Positions 34,874-44,178 of a stretch of DNA of 64,000 nt are shown here, one piece after another; within the stretch, counting starts at the first letter, position 1; each line of letters opens with the position of its first letter. This stretch comes from Streptomyces sp. NBC_00224 (GTDB lineage Bacteria; Actinomycetota; Actinomycetes; Streptomycetales; Streptomycetaceae). The position numbers and the translations under genes are program-made. The notes beneath the pieces are model-generated. The model saw only the letters and a program-made list of their open reading frames with translations. It did no database searches and was not told where the DNA came from. Where the stretch lies: NCBI RefSeq assembly GCF_041435195.1, contig NZ_CP108106.1, positions 7,763,001 through 7,827,000 on the forward strand. Direction: 5' to 3'.

Positions 34874-37096
34874 CTAGGGGGTAGGGAGGCTGTAGAAGCC
34901 GCGTCCGAAGGTGGCCGCCACCAGCCGGTGGTGGGCCGGGTCGTATGTGATGTCCGACACCGGCACCAGCGGAAGCCCGCCGCCGAGCCGCCGCCAGCCG
35001 CCCCGGCCGCTGATGAACACGCCCTGGTCCGTGGCGGCGTAGAGCGTGTTCCGGCCGCCGAGTACCACGTCGTTCACCGGGGCCTGCGGAAGGTTTCCGG
35101 ACAGATCGCTCCAGCTCGCGCCCGCGTCCCGGGTCCGCAGCAGATGCGGCTGCGACGAGCCCGACCGGTACCCGGAGAGCGATACGTACGCGGTCGCCGG
35201 GTCGTCCGGGTCCACCGCGATCCGGGTCACCCATGGCCGGCCGTCGAGGACCCGGGTCCAGTGGGCGCCGAGGTCGCGGGTCACCCACACCCGGCCGTCG
35301 TCCGTGCCCGCCCAGACGGTGTGCCCGTCGCGCGCGGCCGCGACCGTGGTGATCGTGCCGTACGGGTAGGAGTCGTGGCCCGGGCCGCCCGTGAGGTCGG
35401 GGCTGATGGGCTGCCAGGTCGCGCCGCCGTCGGTGGACCGGTTGAGGCGGTTCCCGCCGTAGTAGAGGACGCCGGGGTTCACCGGGTCGAACTGGACGGG
35501 GGTGAGCCAGTTGCGCCGGTCGGCGGTGGTGGAGTCGGTGTACTCGGTGAGCGTGGCGCCGCCGTCCGTGGAGCGGAAGCAGTTCCCGTACTGGTAGCAG
35601 GCGTACACCCGGTTGACGTCGGTGGGGTCGATCAGGTTCTGCAGCCCGTCGCCGCCCAGGTACTCGTTGAACCGGTCGCCGCCCCAGGACCGGAGGGAGC
35701 CGTTGTCCTGGGCTCCGCCGGAGATCCGGCCGGTGTCCTGCGGGGTCGCCGCCACGGTGTAGAGCTGGGTCCACGGCTCGTACGTCGCCTTGGTCCAACC
35801 GCCGTCGCCGCGCGAGTCGGAGCGGTAGACGCCGCCGTCGTTGCCGAGGTAGACGCGGCCGGGAGTGCGCGGGTCCCAGAGCATGGCGTGCTGGTCGGCG
35901 TGGACGGCGTCCTCCTCCGTCCAGGTGGTCCCGCCGTCCTTGGTGGTGAGCAGGTCCACCCCGGCCACGTGGATGTGCCGGGCATCGGCCGGGTCGACCC
36001 ACACCTTGCCGAACCACCAGGAGTAGCTGGACTGGGACTCCTTCAGGGTCGCGTTGTCCGGCAGCTTCGTCCAGCTGTCGCCGCCGTCGGCCGACGTGAG
36101 GAAGGAACCGAAGGTGCCGTCGGTGGCGCCGACCAGGGCGTACAGACGGCCGGGCTCGGAGGTGGCAATGCCGAGGCCGATGCGCCCCGAGTCGGCCGTG
36201 GGCAGCCCGCCGCCGAGCCGCCGCCAGTGGGCGCCGCCGTCGTCCGACCGGTAGACGCCGGAGCCGGTGCCGCCGTAGGTGCGCCTGTCCGGCTCGCGCC
36301 GGTGGTCCCAGAGCACGGCGTACACGCGGTCGGGGTTCACCGGGTCGCGCTGTACGTCGACGGCGCCGGTGAACGCGTTGGGCACGTCGAGCACCCGCTG
36401 CCAGGAGCCGCCCGCGTTGTCGGAGAGGTACACGCCCCGGTCGCCGCCCGGGTTGTAGAGCGAACCGGTGGCCGCGGCGAGGACCCGGCGCGGTCGGCGC
36501 GGGTCCACGGCGAATGCGCCGATGGCCCCCGAGTCCCGCAGCCCGACCGCCCGCCAGCTGCGGCCCTGGTCGGTGGAGCGGTAGACGCCGGTCCCCTCGT
36601 ACGTGACGCTGCCGCCGCCCGGGTTGGGCTCGCCGGTGCCGGCGTAGAGGGTGCCGTCGGGGGCGGCGGCGAGCGCGCCCATGGCCTGGGTGCCGCGCTC
36701 CGGCCAGGAGGGGGTGAAGGTCCTGCCCGCGTCGGCCGAGCGCCACACCCCGCCGCTGGCGGCGGCCGCGTACAGGGTGTCGGCGTGGTGCGGGTCGAGG
36801 GCGAGCGAGACGACCCGGCCGCCGATGTTGGTGGGCCCGACGGGCTGCCAGGTGCCACCGGTGGCGGGCAGGGCGGCGGCCTGCGCCGCCGCGGTGTCGT
36901 AGGCGTGCCGGGGCAGCGGCTGCCCGGGTATCGCCTTCTGCAGATAGCTGTATTCGGCGGGGGCGGCCGGGCCGCCCTCGTCGTCCTCCTCCTGGGTCCC
37001 GGCACCGGCGGCCGGGCCTCCGGGGACCAGCAGTCCCGCGATCGCCAGGAGGACGACCGCGGCCGTACGCATCCCTCTCGATCTCCCTGTACGCAT
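34874..37096 (-). CDS. Large secreted BNR/VPS10-type beta-propeller protein
   Basis: An exported protein of 740 residues. The ATG at 37096 follows GGAAGGAG; longer in-frame starts add 68 unlikely residues. After a signal peptide (TAAVVLLAIAGLLVPGG) come repeated BNR/Asp-box motifs of the S-x-D-x-G-x-x-W type: SADAGRTF, STDQGRSW, SDDGGAHW, SADGGDSW, TKDGGTTW, STDGGATW, TRDAGASW. The scaffold is that of sortilin/GH74-type double propellers, but I see no clear catalytic pair, so glycan or protein binding is as likely as hydrolysis. It is divergent from the LacI gene across a 327-base gap. Confidence 0.8.
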   Translation of the reverse strand: MRTGRSRGMRTAAVVLLAIAGLLVPGGPAAGAGTQEEDDEGGPAAPAEYSYLQKAIPGQPLPRHAYDTAAAQAAALPATGGTWQPVGPTNIGGRVVSLALDPHHADTLYAAAASGGVWRSADAGRTFTPSWPERGTQAMGALAAAPDGTLYAGTGEPNPGGGSVTYEGTGVYRSTDQGRSWRAVGLRDSGAIGAFAVDPRRPRRVLAAATGSLYNPGGDRGVYLSDNAGGSWQRVLDVPNAFTGAVDVQRDPVNPDRVYAVLWDHRREPDRRTYGGTGSGVYRSDDGGAHWRRLGGGLPTADSGRIGLGIATSEPGRLYALVGATDGTFGSFLTSADGGDSWTKLPDNATLKESQSSYSWWFGKVWVDPADARHIHVAGVDLLTTKDGGTTWTEEDAVHADQHAMLWDPRTPGRVYLGNDGGVYRSDSRGDGGWTKATYEPWTQLYTVAATPQDTGRISGGAQDNGSLRSWGGDRFNEYLGGDGLQNLIDPTDVNRVYACYQYGNCFRSTDGGATLTEYTDSTTADRRNWLTPVQFDPVNPGVLYYGGNRLNRSTDGGATWQPISPDLTGGPGHDSYPYGTITTVAAARDGHTVWAGTDDGRVWVTRDLGAHWTRVLDGRPWVTRIAVDPDDPATAYVSLSGYRSGSSQPHLLRTRDAGASWSDLSGNLPQAPVNDVVLGGRNTLYAATDQGVFISGRGGWRRLGGGLPLVPVSDITYDPAHHRLVAATFGRGFYSLPTP

Positions 37097-37360
37097 GGAC
37101 GGCTCCTTCCGCGGGCCGGTGCGACCGGCGCGCGACGAGTGGAAGAGCGTTCCTCGGCACGTAACAGGGGGAGAGTGTTCATCAACTGCCGCAGTGGCAC
37201 CAGTAGTTGGGGCGAACGAAGGGCGTGAATCCGCCGCCCGGCCAGCGAAGCGGAAGTCGCCTCCCGAGCCGCCCGTCGCCTCACCCGCTCTGCCGCTCAT
37301 CTGAGTGCTGGTTCATCACGATCGGGTCTCGGAGCGTGGGAAGGGGCTTGTCCATGGGCC

Positions 37361-37396
37361 TGTAATCGATTCCAATCCTCCGTGTAATCGATTCCA
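37361..37396 (+). promoter_or_regulatory. Two tandem LacI-type operators (TGTAATCGATTCCA)
   Basis: Two identical 14-mers at 37361-37374 and 37383-37396, 22 bases apart. Each has the palindromic core AATCGATT inside TG-AATCGATT-CA, the normal form of a LacI/RbsR operator. Two helical turns of spacing would let dimers bind one face cooperatively. They lie directly in front of the LacI gene. The wider gap 37097-37423 also holds the opposite-strand gene's promoter but no other clear motif. Confidence 0.85.
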
Positions 37397-37423
37397 CGGG
37401 CTCACAAGGAGGTGGTCCGGCGC

Positions 37424-38440
37424 ATGGCGAGCATCAAGGACGTGGCGGCCCGCGCGGGCGTTTCCGTCGCCACGGTCTCCCGGGTCCTCAACAGCCACCC
37501 GTCCGTCAGCCCCGAGGCGCGCGCCCGCGTCCTCGCCGCCGTCGACGCACTCGGCTACCGGCCCAACGCAGTGGCCAGATCCCTGCGAACCGACCAGACC
37601 CGCACCCTCGGCCTGGTCATCAGCGACGTGCTCAACCCGTACTTCACCGAACTGGCCCGCTCCGTCGAGGAGGAGGCCCGCGCGCTCGGCTACAGCGTCA
37701 TCATCGGCAACGCCGACGAGCGGCCCGAACTCCAGGACCACCACGTCCGCACGCTCCTCGACCGCCGGATCGACGGGCTGCTCGTCTCGCCCACCGACGG
37801 CGGCTCCCCGCTGATGCTGGACGCGGCCCGCGCGGGCACCCCCATGGTCTTCGTCGACCGCTGGATCCCCGGCGTGGACGTCCCCGTCGTCCGGGCCGAC
37901 GGCCGCGCCGCCATCCGCGACCTGGTCGCCCATCTGTACGGCCTGGGCCACCGCAGGCTCGCCATCATCGCGGGCCCGGCCGCCACCACCACCGGCAGCG
38001 AGCGCGTCGAGGCCTTCCGGGACGCCCTGCGCGAGCACCGCCTCGCGCTGCCCGAGGAGTACATCGGCCACGGCGACTTCCAGGCCGACAGCGGCCGCCG
38101 CTGCACCGAACGCTTCCTCGCGCTCCCCGAGCCGCCCGAAGTCGTCTTCGCCGCCGACAACCTGATGGCGCTCGGCGCACTAGACGCGATCCGGGCGCAC
38201 GGCCTGCGCGTGCCGTACGACATCGGGCTCGCCGCCTTCGACGACATCCCGTGGTTCGTCCACACCGATCCGCCGATCACCGCGATCGCGCAGCCCACCG
38301 GCGAACTGGGCCGGGCCGCCGTCCGCGCCCTGGTCGACCGGATCGAGGGGCGGCCACCGCAGTCCGTCACCCTGCCCGCGCGCCTGGTCGTCCGCAGCTC
38401 CTGCGGCGAGGACGCCCCGACCCGTAGGAGCAACCCGTGA
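37424..38440 (+). CDS. LacI-family repressor of the ribose operon
   Basis: A repressor of 338 residues. The helix-turn-helix (MASIKDVAARAGVSVATVSRVLN) and hinge (GYRPNAVARSLR) are at the N-terminus. A periplasmic-binding-protein-like effector domain follows (TLGLVISDVLNPYFTELARS, PEVVFAADNLMALGALDAI). I use ATG 37424 because the family sequence starts there; an AGGAGG lies 12 bases upstream. It is the first gene of the ribose operon and overlaps rbsA by 4 bases (GTGA), so they are co-transcribed. It should respond to ribose or a derivative and bind the two operators at 37361-37396. Confidence 0.92.
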   Translation: MASIKDVAARAGVSVATVSRVLNSHPSVSPEARARVLAAVDALGYRPNAVARSLRTDQTRTLGLVISDVLNPYFTELARSVEEEARALGYSVIIGNADERPELQDHHVRTLLDRRIDGLLVSPTDGGSPLMLDAARAGTPMVFVDRWIPGVDVPVVRADGRAAIRDLVAHLYGLGHRRLAIIAGPAATTTGSERVEAFRDALREHRLALPEEYIGHGDFQADSGRRCTERFLALPEPPEVVFAADNLMALGALDAIRAHGLRVPYDIGLAAFDDIPWFVHTDPPITAIAQPTGELGRAAVRALVDRIEGRPPQSVTLPARLVVRSSCGEDAPTRRSNP

Positions 38441-39975
38441 GCGTTCCCCACGACCTGCTGCGCGTCGAAGGCATACGCAAGGCCTTCCCCGGAGTGGTCG
38501 CGCTCGACGGCGTCGACTTCGATCTGCGCCGGGGCGAGGTGCACGTCCTGCTCGGCGAGAACGGCGCGGGCAAGAGCACCCTCATCAAGATGCTCTCCGG
38601 CGCCCACCGCCCCGACAGCGGCCGCATCCTCGTCGACGGACGCGAAGTGCGCGTCCACGGCGCCCAGGACGCCGAACGGCTCGGCATCGCCACCATCTAC
38701 CAGGAGTTCAACCTCGTCCCCGACCTCACGGTCGCGGAGAACATCTTCCTCGGCCGTCAGCCGCGCCGCCTCGGGATGATCGACCGCAAGCGGATGGAGG
38801 CGGACGCCGCCGTGCTCCTGGAGCGGGTCGGCGTCGACGTCCCTCCCCACGCGCGCGTACGTGAACTGGGCATCGCCCGGCTCCAGATGGTCGAGATCGC
38901 CAAGGCGCTCAGCCTGGACGCGCGCGTCCTCATCATGGACGAGCCGACCGCCGTCCTCACGTCCGAGGAGGTCGACAAGCTCTTCACGATCGTCCGCTCG
39001 CTGCGGGCGGACGGCGTGGGCGTCGTCTTCATCACCCACCACCTCGAAGAGATCGCCGCCCTCGGCGACCGGGTCACCGTGCTGCGCGACGGCAGGAGCA
39101 TCGACCAGGTGCCGGCCTCCACCCCCGAGGACGAACTCGTCCGTCTCATGGTCGGGCGCGGCATCGACCAGCAGTATCCGCGCGAACGCCCGGACGTCGG
39201 CGCCCCGTTGCTCTCGGTGCGCGGGCTCACCCGCGACGGCGTCTTCCACGACGTCGGCTTCGAGGTGCGCGCCGGTGAGGTCGTCGGCCTCGCCGGGCTG
39301 GTCGGCGCGGGCCGCACCGAGGTCGCCCGCGCCGTCTTCGGCGCCGACCGCTACGACAGCGGAACCGTCGAGGTGCTGGGCGCGCCCCTTCCCCGGCACG
39401 ACGTGAACGCCGCCATGGGCGCCGGGATCGGCCTCGTCCCCGAGGACCGCAAGGGCCAGGGGCTCCTCCTGGACGCCTCCGTACAGGAGAACCTGGGCCT
39501 GGTCACACTGCGCTCGGCCACCCGCGCCGGGCTCGTGGACCGCAAGGGACAGCGGGCGGCCGCCGCCCGGATCGCCGAGCAGCTGGGCGTACGGATGGCC
39601 GGGCTCGGCCAGCAGGTGCGCACCCTGTCCGGCGGCAACCAGCAGAAGGTCGTCATCGGCAAGTGGCTCCTCGCCGAGACCAAGGTGCTCATCCTCGACG
39701 AGCCGACCCGCGGCATCGACGTCGGCGCCAAGGTCGAGATCTACCAGCTCATCAACGAACTGACCGCCTCCGGGCACGCGGTGCTCATGATCTCCAGCGA
39801 TCTGCCCGAGGTGCTCGGCATGAGCGACCGGGTGCTGGTCATGGCCCAGGGGCGGATCGCCGGCGAACTCCCGGCCCAGCAAGCGACCCAGGAAGCGGTC
39901 ATGGAACTCGCCGTCGGCGCGGCCCCCGCGTCCGCCCCGGCAACGCACGAAGAGGAGGGCTCCCGTGGCCACTGA
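38437..39975 (+). CDS. rbsA: Ribose ABC transporter ATP-binding protein RbsA
   Basis: The cytoplasmic ATPase of a CUT2-type sugar importer, 512 residues with two nucleotide-binding domains. The first has Walker A GENGAGKST at 40-48, followed by a signature region and Walker B VLIMDEPTAVL. The second domain has a degenerate Walker A (GLVGAGRTE) and Walker B LILDEPTRGID with signature SGGNQQK, as in all RbsA/XylG proteins. It overlaps the LacI gene by 4 bases and the next gene by 11, indicating tight translational coupling. It would energise uptake through the fused permease downstream. Confidence 0.95.
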   Translation: MSVPHDLLRVEGIRKAFPGVVALDGVDFDLRRGEVHVLLGENGAGKSTLIKMLSGAHRPDSGRILVDGREVRVHGAQDAERLGIATIYQEFNLVPDLTVAENIFLGRQPRRLGMIDRKRMEADAAVLLERVGVDVPPHARVRELGIARLQMVEIAKALSLDARVLIMDEPTAVLTSEEVDKLFTIVRSLRADGVGVVFITHHLEEIAALGDRVTVLRDGRSIDQVPASTPEDELVRLMVGRGIDQQYPRERPDVGAPLLSVRGLTRDGVFHDVGFEVRAGEVVGLAGLVGAGRTEVARAVFGADRYDSGTVEVLGAPLPRHDVNAAMGAGIGLVPEDRKGQGLLLDASVQENLGLVTLRSATRAGLVDRKGQRAAAARIAEQLGVRMAGLGQQVRTLSGGNQQKVVIGKWLLAETKVLILDEPTRGIDVGAKVEIYQLINELTASGHAVLMISSDLPEVLGMSDRVLVMAQGRIAGELPAQQATQEAVMELAVGAAPASAPATHEEEGSRGH

Positions 39976-41917
39976 CACGCTCCGGAGCACCACGGGCGCG
40001 AGCGGCGCCCTCGCGGTCCGCCGACTGCTGCTCGACAACGGCGCCCTCAGCGCCCTGGTGGTCCTGGCGGTGGCGATGTCGCTGCTCTCCGGCGACTTCC
40101 TGACCACACAGAACCTGCTCAACGTCGGCGTCCAGGCCGCCGTCACCGCGATCCTCGCGTTCGGCGTCACCTTCGTCATCGTCTCGGCCGGCATCGACCT
40201 CTCCGTCGGCTCCGTGGCCGCGCTCAGCGCGACCGTGCTCGCCTGGACGGCGACGAAGCAGGGCCTGCCGGTCTGGTTCGCGGTCCTCCTCGCCATCGGT
40301 ACCGGCCTGGCCTGCGGCGTCGTCAACGGCGCCCTCGTCTCGTACGGCAAACTCCCGCCGTTCATCGCCACCCTGGCCATGCTCTCGGTCGGCCGCGGCC
40401 TCTCCCTGGTCATCTCGCAGGGCAGCCCGATCGCCTTCCCCGAGTCCGTCTCCCGAGTGGGCGACACCCTTGGCGGGCACCTGCCGGTCCCGGTGATCGT
40501 GATGGTCGTGATGGGGCTGCTCACCGCCCTGATCCTGTCCCGTACGTACATCGGGCGCTCCATGTACGCGATCGGCGGCAACGAGGAGGCGGCCCGGCTC
40601 TCCGGGCTGCGGGTCAAGCGGCAGAAGATCGCGATCTACGCGCTCTCCGGCCTCTTCGCCGCCGTCGCGGGCATCGTGCTCGCCTCCCGCCTTGTCTCCG
40701 CGCAGCCGCAGGCCGCCCAGGGGTACGAGCTCGACGCGATCGCGGCCGTCGTCATCGGCGGCGCCAGCCTGTCCGGCGGCGTCGGAAAGGCGTCCGGCAC
40801 CCTCATCGGCGCGCTGATCCTCGCCGTGCTGCGCAACGGCCTCAACCTGCTGTCGGTGTCGGCCTTCTGGCAGCAGGTCGTCATCGGTGTCGTCATCGCG
40901 CTCGCGGTGCTGCTCGACACGGCGCGCCGCCGCGCCGGGGCCGCACCCGGGGCGGCCGCGACCGGTGCGGGAGGCGGCTTCGGCGGCAAGCGCGGCGCGG
41001 CGAAACTCGCGGTCGCGGCCGTCGCCCTGGCGGCGGTCCTGGGCGCCCTGTCGTTCGTGAACACCGGCTCGTCCGGCTCGTCCACCAAGATGGGCATGTC
41101 GCTCTCCACCCTCAACAACCCCTTCTTCGTCCAGATGGCGGCCGGGGCCAAGGCGGAGGCGAAGGCGGCCGGAGTCGACCTCACCGTCACCGACGCCCAG
41201 AACGACGCCTCCCAACAGGCCAACCAGATACAGAACTTCACCGGCTCCGGAGTGAAGTCGATCATCGTCAACCCGGTCGACTCGGACGCGGTCGGGCCGT
41301 CCGTGCGCGGCGCCAACAAGGCGGACATCCCGGTGGTCGCCGCCGACCGGGGCGTCAACAAGGCCGAGACCGCCACCCTCGTCGCCTCCGACAACATCGC
41401 GGGCGGCAGGCTCGCCGCCAAGACCCTCGCCGACAAGCTCGGCGGAAAGGGCAGGATCGTCGTCCTGCAGGGCACCGCGGGCACCTCCGCCAGCCGCGAG
41501 CGCGGCCAGGGCTTCGCCGAGGGCATCAAGGCGTACCCCGGCATCACGGTCGTCGCCCGCCAGCCCGCCGACTTCGACCGCACCAAGGGACTCGACGTCA
41601 TGACCAACCTGCTGCAGTCCCACGCCGACGTCACCGGAGTCTTCGCCGAGAACGACGAGATGGCACTCGGCGCGGTCAAGGCGCTGGGTGCCAGGGCGGG
41701 CGACTCCGTCGCCGTGGTCGGCTTCGACGGCACTCCCGATGGCCTGAAGTCGGTCGCGGCGGGCACGCTGTACGCGTCGGTCGCGCAGCAGCCCGCCGAG
41801 CTCGGCCGCATCGCCGTCCGCAACGCGGTGCGGGCGGCGAAGGGCGACGCGGTCCAGAGCACTGTGAAGGTTCCGGTCAAGGTCGTCACCCGGCAGAACG
41901 TCGCCGACTTCTCATGA
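39965..41917 (+). CDS. Fused ribose ABC permease and substrate-binding protein (RbsC-RbsB)
   Basis: A single 650-residue polypeptide that joins two normally separate proteins. Residues 25-320 are the RbsC-type permease (SAGIDLSVGSVAALSA, YAIGGNEEAARLSGL, ASLSGGVGKASGTLIGALI). Residues 321-347 are a linker. Residues 348-365 form an extra hydrophobic helix (AVAAVALAAVLGALSFV) that would carry the chain outside. Residues 375-650 are the RbsB-type sugar-binding domain (SLSTLNNPFFVQMAAGAK, VFAENDEMALGAV). No separate binding-protein gene is in the operon, so tethering seems to replace the free lipoprotein. The reading frame is continuous, so this is not a frameshift artefact. Confidence 0.9.
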   Translation: MATDTLRSTTGASGALAVRRLLLDNGALSALVVLAVAMSLLSGDFLTTQNLLNVGVQAAVTAILAFGVTFVIVSAGIDLSVGSVAALSATVLAWTATKQGLPVWFAVLLAIGTGLACGVVNGALVSYGKLPPFIATLAMLSVGRGLSLVISQGSPIAFPESVSRVGDTLGGHLPVPVIVMVVMGLLTALILSRTYIGRSMYAIGGNEEAARLSGLRVKRQKIAIYALSGLFAAVAGIVLASRLVSAQPQAAQGYELDAIAAVVIGGASLSGGVGKASGTLIGALILAVLRNGLNLLSVSAFWQQVVIGVVIALAVLLDTARRRAGAAPGAAATGAGGGFGGKRGAAKLAVAAVALAAVLGALSFVNTGSSGSSTKMGMSLSTLNNPFFVQMAAGAKAEAKAAGVDLTVTDAQNDASQQANQIQNFTGSGVKSIIVNPVDSDAVGPSVRGANKADIPVVAADRGVNKAETATLVASDNIAGGRLAAKTLADKLGGKGRIVVLQGTAGTSASRERGQGFAEGIKAYPGITVVARQPADFDRTKGLDVMTNLLQSHADVTGVFAENDEMALGAVKALGARAGDSVAVVGFDGTPDGLKSVAAGTLYASVAQQPAELGRIAVRNAVRAAKGDAVQSTVKVPVKVVTRQNVADFS

Positions 41918-42861
41918 CGGACGTCCACCCGCCACTCAGCGAAAGCAGGACAGGGATGTACGACTACGACCTTCTGGTCGTCGGGTCCGCCAACGCCGAC
42001 CTCGTCGTCGGCGTCGACCGGCGCCCCGGTCCCGGCGAGACGGTGCTCGGCTCGGACCTGGTGGTTCACCCGGGCGGCAAGGGCGCCAACCAGGCCGTGG
42101 CCGCCGCCCGTCTGGGGGCGCGCGCCGCGCTGCTCGCCCGCGTCGGTGACGACGGGCACGGGCGGCTGCTGCTCGACTCCCAGCGCGCGGCCGGCGTCGA
42201 CACCGTCGGCATGCTGGTCGGCGGGGCGCCCACCGGGGTCGCGCTGATCACGGTGGACCCGTCGGGGGACAACAGCATCGTGGTCTCGCCCGGCGCCAAC
42301 GCCCGCCTCACCCCCCAGGACGTACGCGCCGCCGCCAGCCTCTTCCAGGCCTCGCGCGTGGTCTCCGCACAGCTGGAGATCCCGCTGGAGACGGTGGTCG
42401 AGACGGTCCGCAGCCTCGCCTTCGACAGCCGGTTCGTCCTCAACCCGTCGCCGCCGGGACCGCTGCCCGCCGAGGTGCTCGCGGCCTGCGACCCGCTGAT
42501 CGTCAACGAGCACGAGGCCCGCTTCCTGCTGGGCGCCTCGGCGGGCCCGGCCCCCGAGGACTGGGCGCGGGCGCTGCTCCTGCGCGGCCCGCGCTCGGTG
42601 GTGATCACCCTGGGCGCGGCGGGAGCCCTGGTCGCGGCCGGGAGCACCAACTCGTTCGTACGCGTGGAGAGTCCGCGGGTCGACGCGGTGGACACGACGG
42701 GCGCGGGCGACGCCTTCACCGCCGCCCTGGCGTGGCGGCTGAGCCGGGGCGAGAGCCTCGCGGAGGCCGCCGCCTTCGCCGCGAGGGTCGGCGCGGCCGC
42801 CGTCACCCGGCAGGGGGCGCAGGAGTCCTTCCCCACCGCCGAGGAGGTCTTCGCCCGGTGA
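41914..42861 (+). CDS. rbsK: Ribokinase RbsK
   Basis: A PfkB-family kinase phosphorylating imported D-ribose at O5. It is 315 residues from the ATG at 41914, which overlaps the fusion stop by 4 bases. An ATG at 41956 with AGGACAGGG upstream is an alternative start. The substrate region GGKGANQAVAAARLGA near the N-terminus and the ATP/catalytic motif DTTGAGDAFTAALAWRL near residue 267 are both intact. The catalytic Asp is the D of GAGDAF. It overlaps rbsD by 4 bases, completing the operon. Confidence 0.96.
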   Translation: MTDVHPPLSESRTGMYDYDLLVVGSANADLVVGVDRRPGPGETVLGSDLVVHPGGKGANQAVAAARLGARAALLARVGDDGHGRLLLDSQRAAGVDTVGMLVGGAPTGVALITVDPSGDNSIVVSPGANARLTPQDVRAAASLFQASRVVSAQLEIPLETVVETVRSLAFDSRFVLNPSPPGPLPAEVLAACDPLIVNEHEARFLLGASAGPAPEDWARALLLRGPRSVVITLGAAGALVAAGSTNSFVRVESPRVDAVDTTGAGDAFTAALAWRLSRGESLAEAAAFAARVGAAAVTRQGAQESFPTAEEVFAR

Positions 42862-43247
42862 AGAAGACCGGCATCCTCAACCGCCATCTGTCCGGCGCGC
42901 TGGCCGAGTTGGGCCACGGGGACCAGGTCCTCGTGTGCGACGCGGGCATGCCCATCCCGCCCGGCCCGCGCGTGGTCGACCTGGCCTTCCGGGCCGGGGT
43001 GCCGTCGTTCGCGGAAGTGCTCGACGGGCTGCTGGCCGAGCTGGTGGTGGAGGGCGCGACCGCCGCACGGGAGGTGCACGGGGCGAACCAGTCGGCCGCG
43101 TGCCTGCTGGCCGCGCACTTCCCACGGCTCGAACTGGTCGCGCACGACGAGCTGAAGGCGCGGTCGGCGGGGGCGCGGCTGGTCGTACGGACGGGGGAGG
43201 CGCGGCCGTACGCGAATGTGCTGCTGAGGTGCGGAGTGTTCTTCTAG
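42858..43247 (+). CDS. rbsD: D-ribose pyranase RbsD
   Basis: A 129-residue cytoplasmic mutarotase-like enzyme that interconverts ribopyranose forms so ribokinase can use furanose. It starts at a GTG at 42858 within the rbsK stop. GAGGAGG about 12 bases upstream is the ribosome site. The family signature MKKTGILNRHLSGALAELGHGDQVLVCDAGMP is split here as KKTGILNRHLSGALAELGHG and then VCDAGMPIP, with the catalytic His (H10 of NRHLS) and Asp of CDAG. It closes the operon. Confidence 0.96.
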   Translation: MKKTGILNRHLSGALAELGHGDQVLVCDAGMPIPPGPRVVDLAFRAGVPSFAEVLDGLLAELVVEGATAAREVHGANQSAACLLAAHFPRLELVAHDELKARSAGARLVVRTGEARPYANVLLRCGVFF

Positions 43248-43422
43248 GGGTTCCTCGGGGGAGTGCCGGTCGTCTCCCGCCGCCCCTCTCCGACATCAAT
43301 TATCGGCCATACGAGTACATATCCGGGAAGGCGCCCCCTCGCGCCCCCTACCGTGATCCCGATGCGTCGGTCGACGCAGCACCACACGGCCCACGGGGGC
43401 CTCGGGCCAGGGAGTTACCGGA

Positions 43423-44103
43423 ATGAACCGACGGTTGGGCACCTTTGTGGCGGTCGGCGCGCTGACCCTCGGCGTGACCGGCGCGGGCACGGCGGCGGCC
43501 TCGGCCCCGCCCTCGGCCGGGTCGGGCCACACCAGCGCGACGGCCGAGATCTTCGCCACGAACAACACGGCGACCATCACCGACCCCGCCGACCCCCGCC
43601 TCAGGACGCGCCTGAGCCGCTTCGACCGCGAGGTCCGGAACATCATCGGCACCCACGGCGCGAAGGCCGGTCGCTCGACACTCCTGGACGGCGTCTTCTG
43701 GTCGTCCGACCTCAAGCAGGCGACGTACGAACGCTCACGCGAGTTCGACGTCAACCACGTCAGCGCGGCCGGACTGCACCACATCGCGGACATCATCCGC
43801 AAGCAGTACAAGCAGGAGTCCGTCCTGACGTTCCGCCACCTTCCGCGTACCTCACCCGAGACCAACGCGGTCGACATCGAGGCGCCCGGCGTGACCTCGC
43901 GCAAACTGCACGACGCCCTCCTCGCGGACCCCGCCGCCCGCGACGAACTCGGCGGCGGCTCGGTCACCGCCCAGGACGGCCGCCTCATCCTGATCGCCCC
44001 CCTCGCCGACCTCCCCCTCGCCAAGAAGTTCGTGGGCGAGCTGGGCGTGGATTGGAACAAGGCGGAGGTGCGGTACGGGGCGGAGGAGTTCGTCGGGGGA
44101 TAG
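43423..44103 (+). CDS. Secreted hypothetical protein, 226 aa
   Basis: I do not recognise a family. A signal peptide (RLGTFVAVGALTLGVTGAGTAAA) follows the ATG. The mature part is helical and charged (FDREVRNIIGTHGAKAGRS, AGLHHIADIIRKQYKQES), with one Trp (FWSSD) and a final LDADW-type stretch (GELGVDWNKAEVRYG). A strong hairpin follows the stop. Its neighbour, on the opposite strand, encodes an L,D-transpeptidase-like protein. A cell-wall role is possible but unsupported. The 175-base gap upstream holds AT-rich promoter-like sequence (43295-43315). Confidence 0.6.
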   Translation: MNRRLGTFVAVGALTLGVTGAGTAAASAPPSAGSGHTSATAEIFATNNTATITDPADPRLRTRLSRFDREVRNIIGTHGAKAGRSTLLDGVFWSSDLKQATYERSREFDVNHVSAAGLHHIADIIRKQYKQESVLTFRHLPRTSPETNAVDIEAPGVTSRKLHDALLADPAARDELGGGSVTAQDGRLILIAPLADLPLAKKFVGELGVDWNKAEVRYGAEEFVGG

Positions 44104-44110
44104 CGCGCGG

Positions 44111-44148
44111 CCGGGGCCCTCGTCGACCGGCGTCGACGAGGGCCCCGG
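44111..44148. terminator. Very strong bidirectional hairpin
   Basis: A 17-bp perfect stem (CCGGGGCCCTCGTCGAC pairing with GTCGACGAGGGCCCCGG) with a 4-base CGGC loop. It lies between the 43423 gene and the convergent L,D-transpeptidase-like gene. Confidence 0.92.
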
Positions 44149-44178
44149 CCCCGGTGTGCGCCGGGCGCGCATCCGCCC

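Noticed and set aside
37690..40617. A 975-codon minus-strand frame across the ribose operon
   Set aside because: Antisense to the LacI, RbsA and RbsC genes with overlapping starts and stops that make a good operon.
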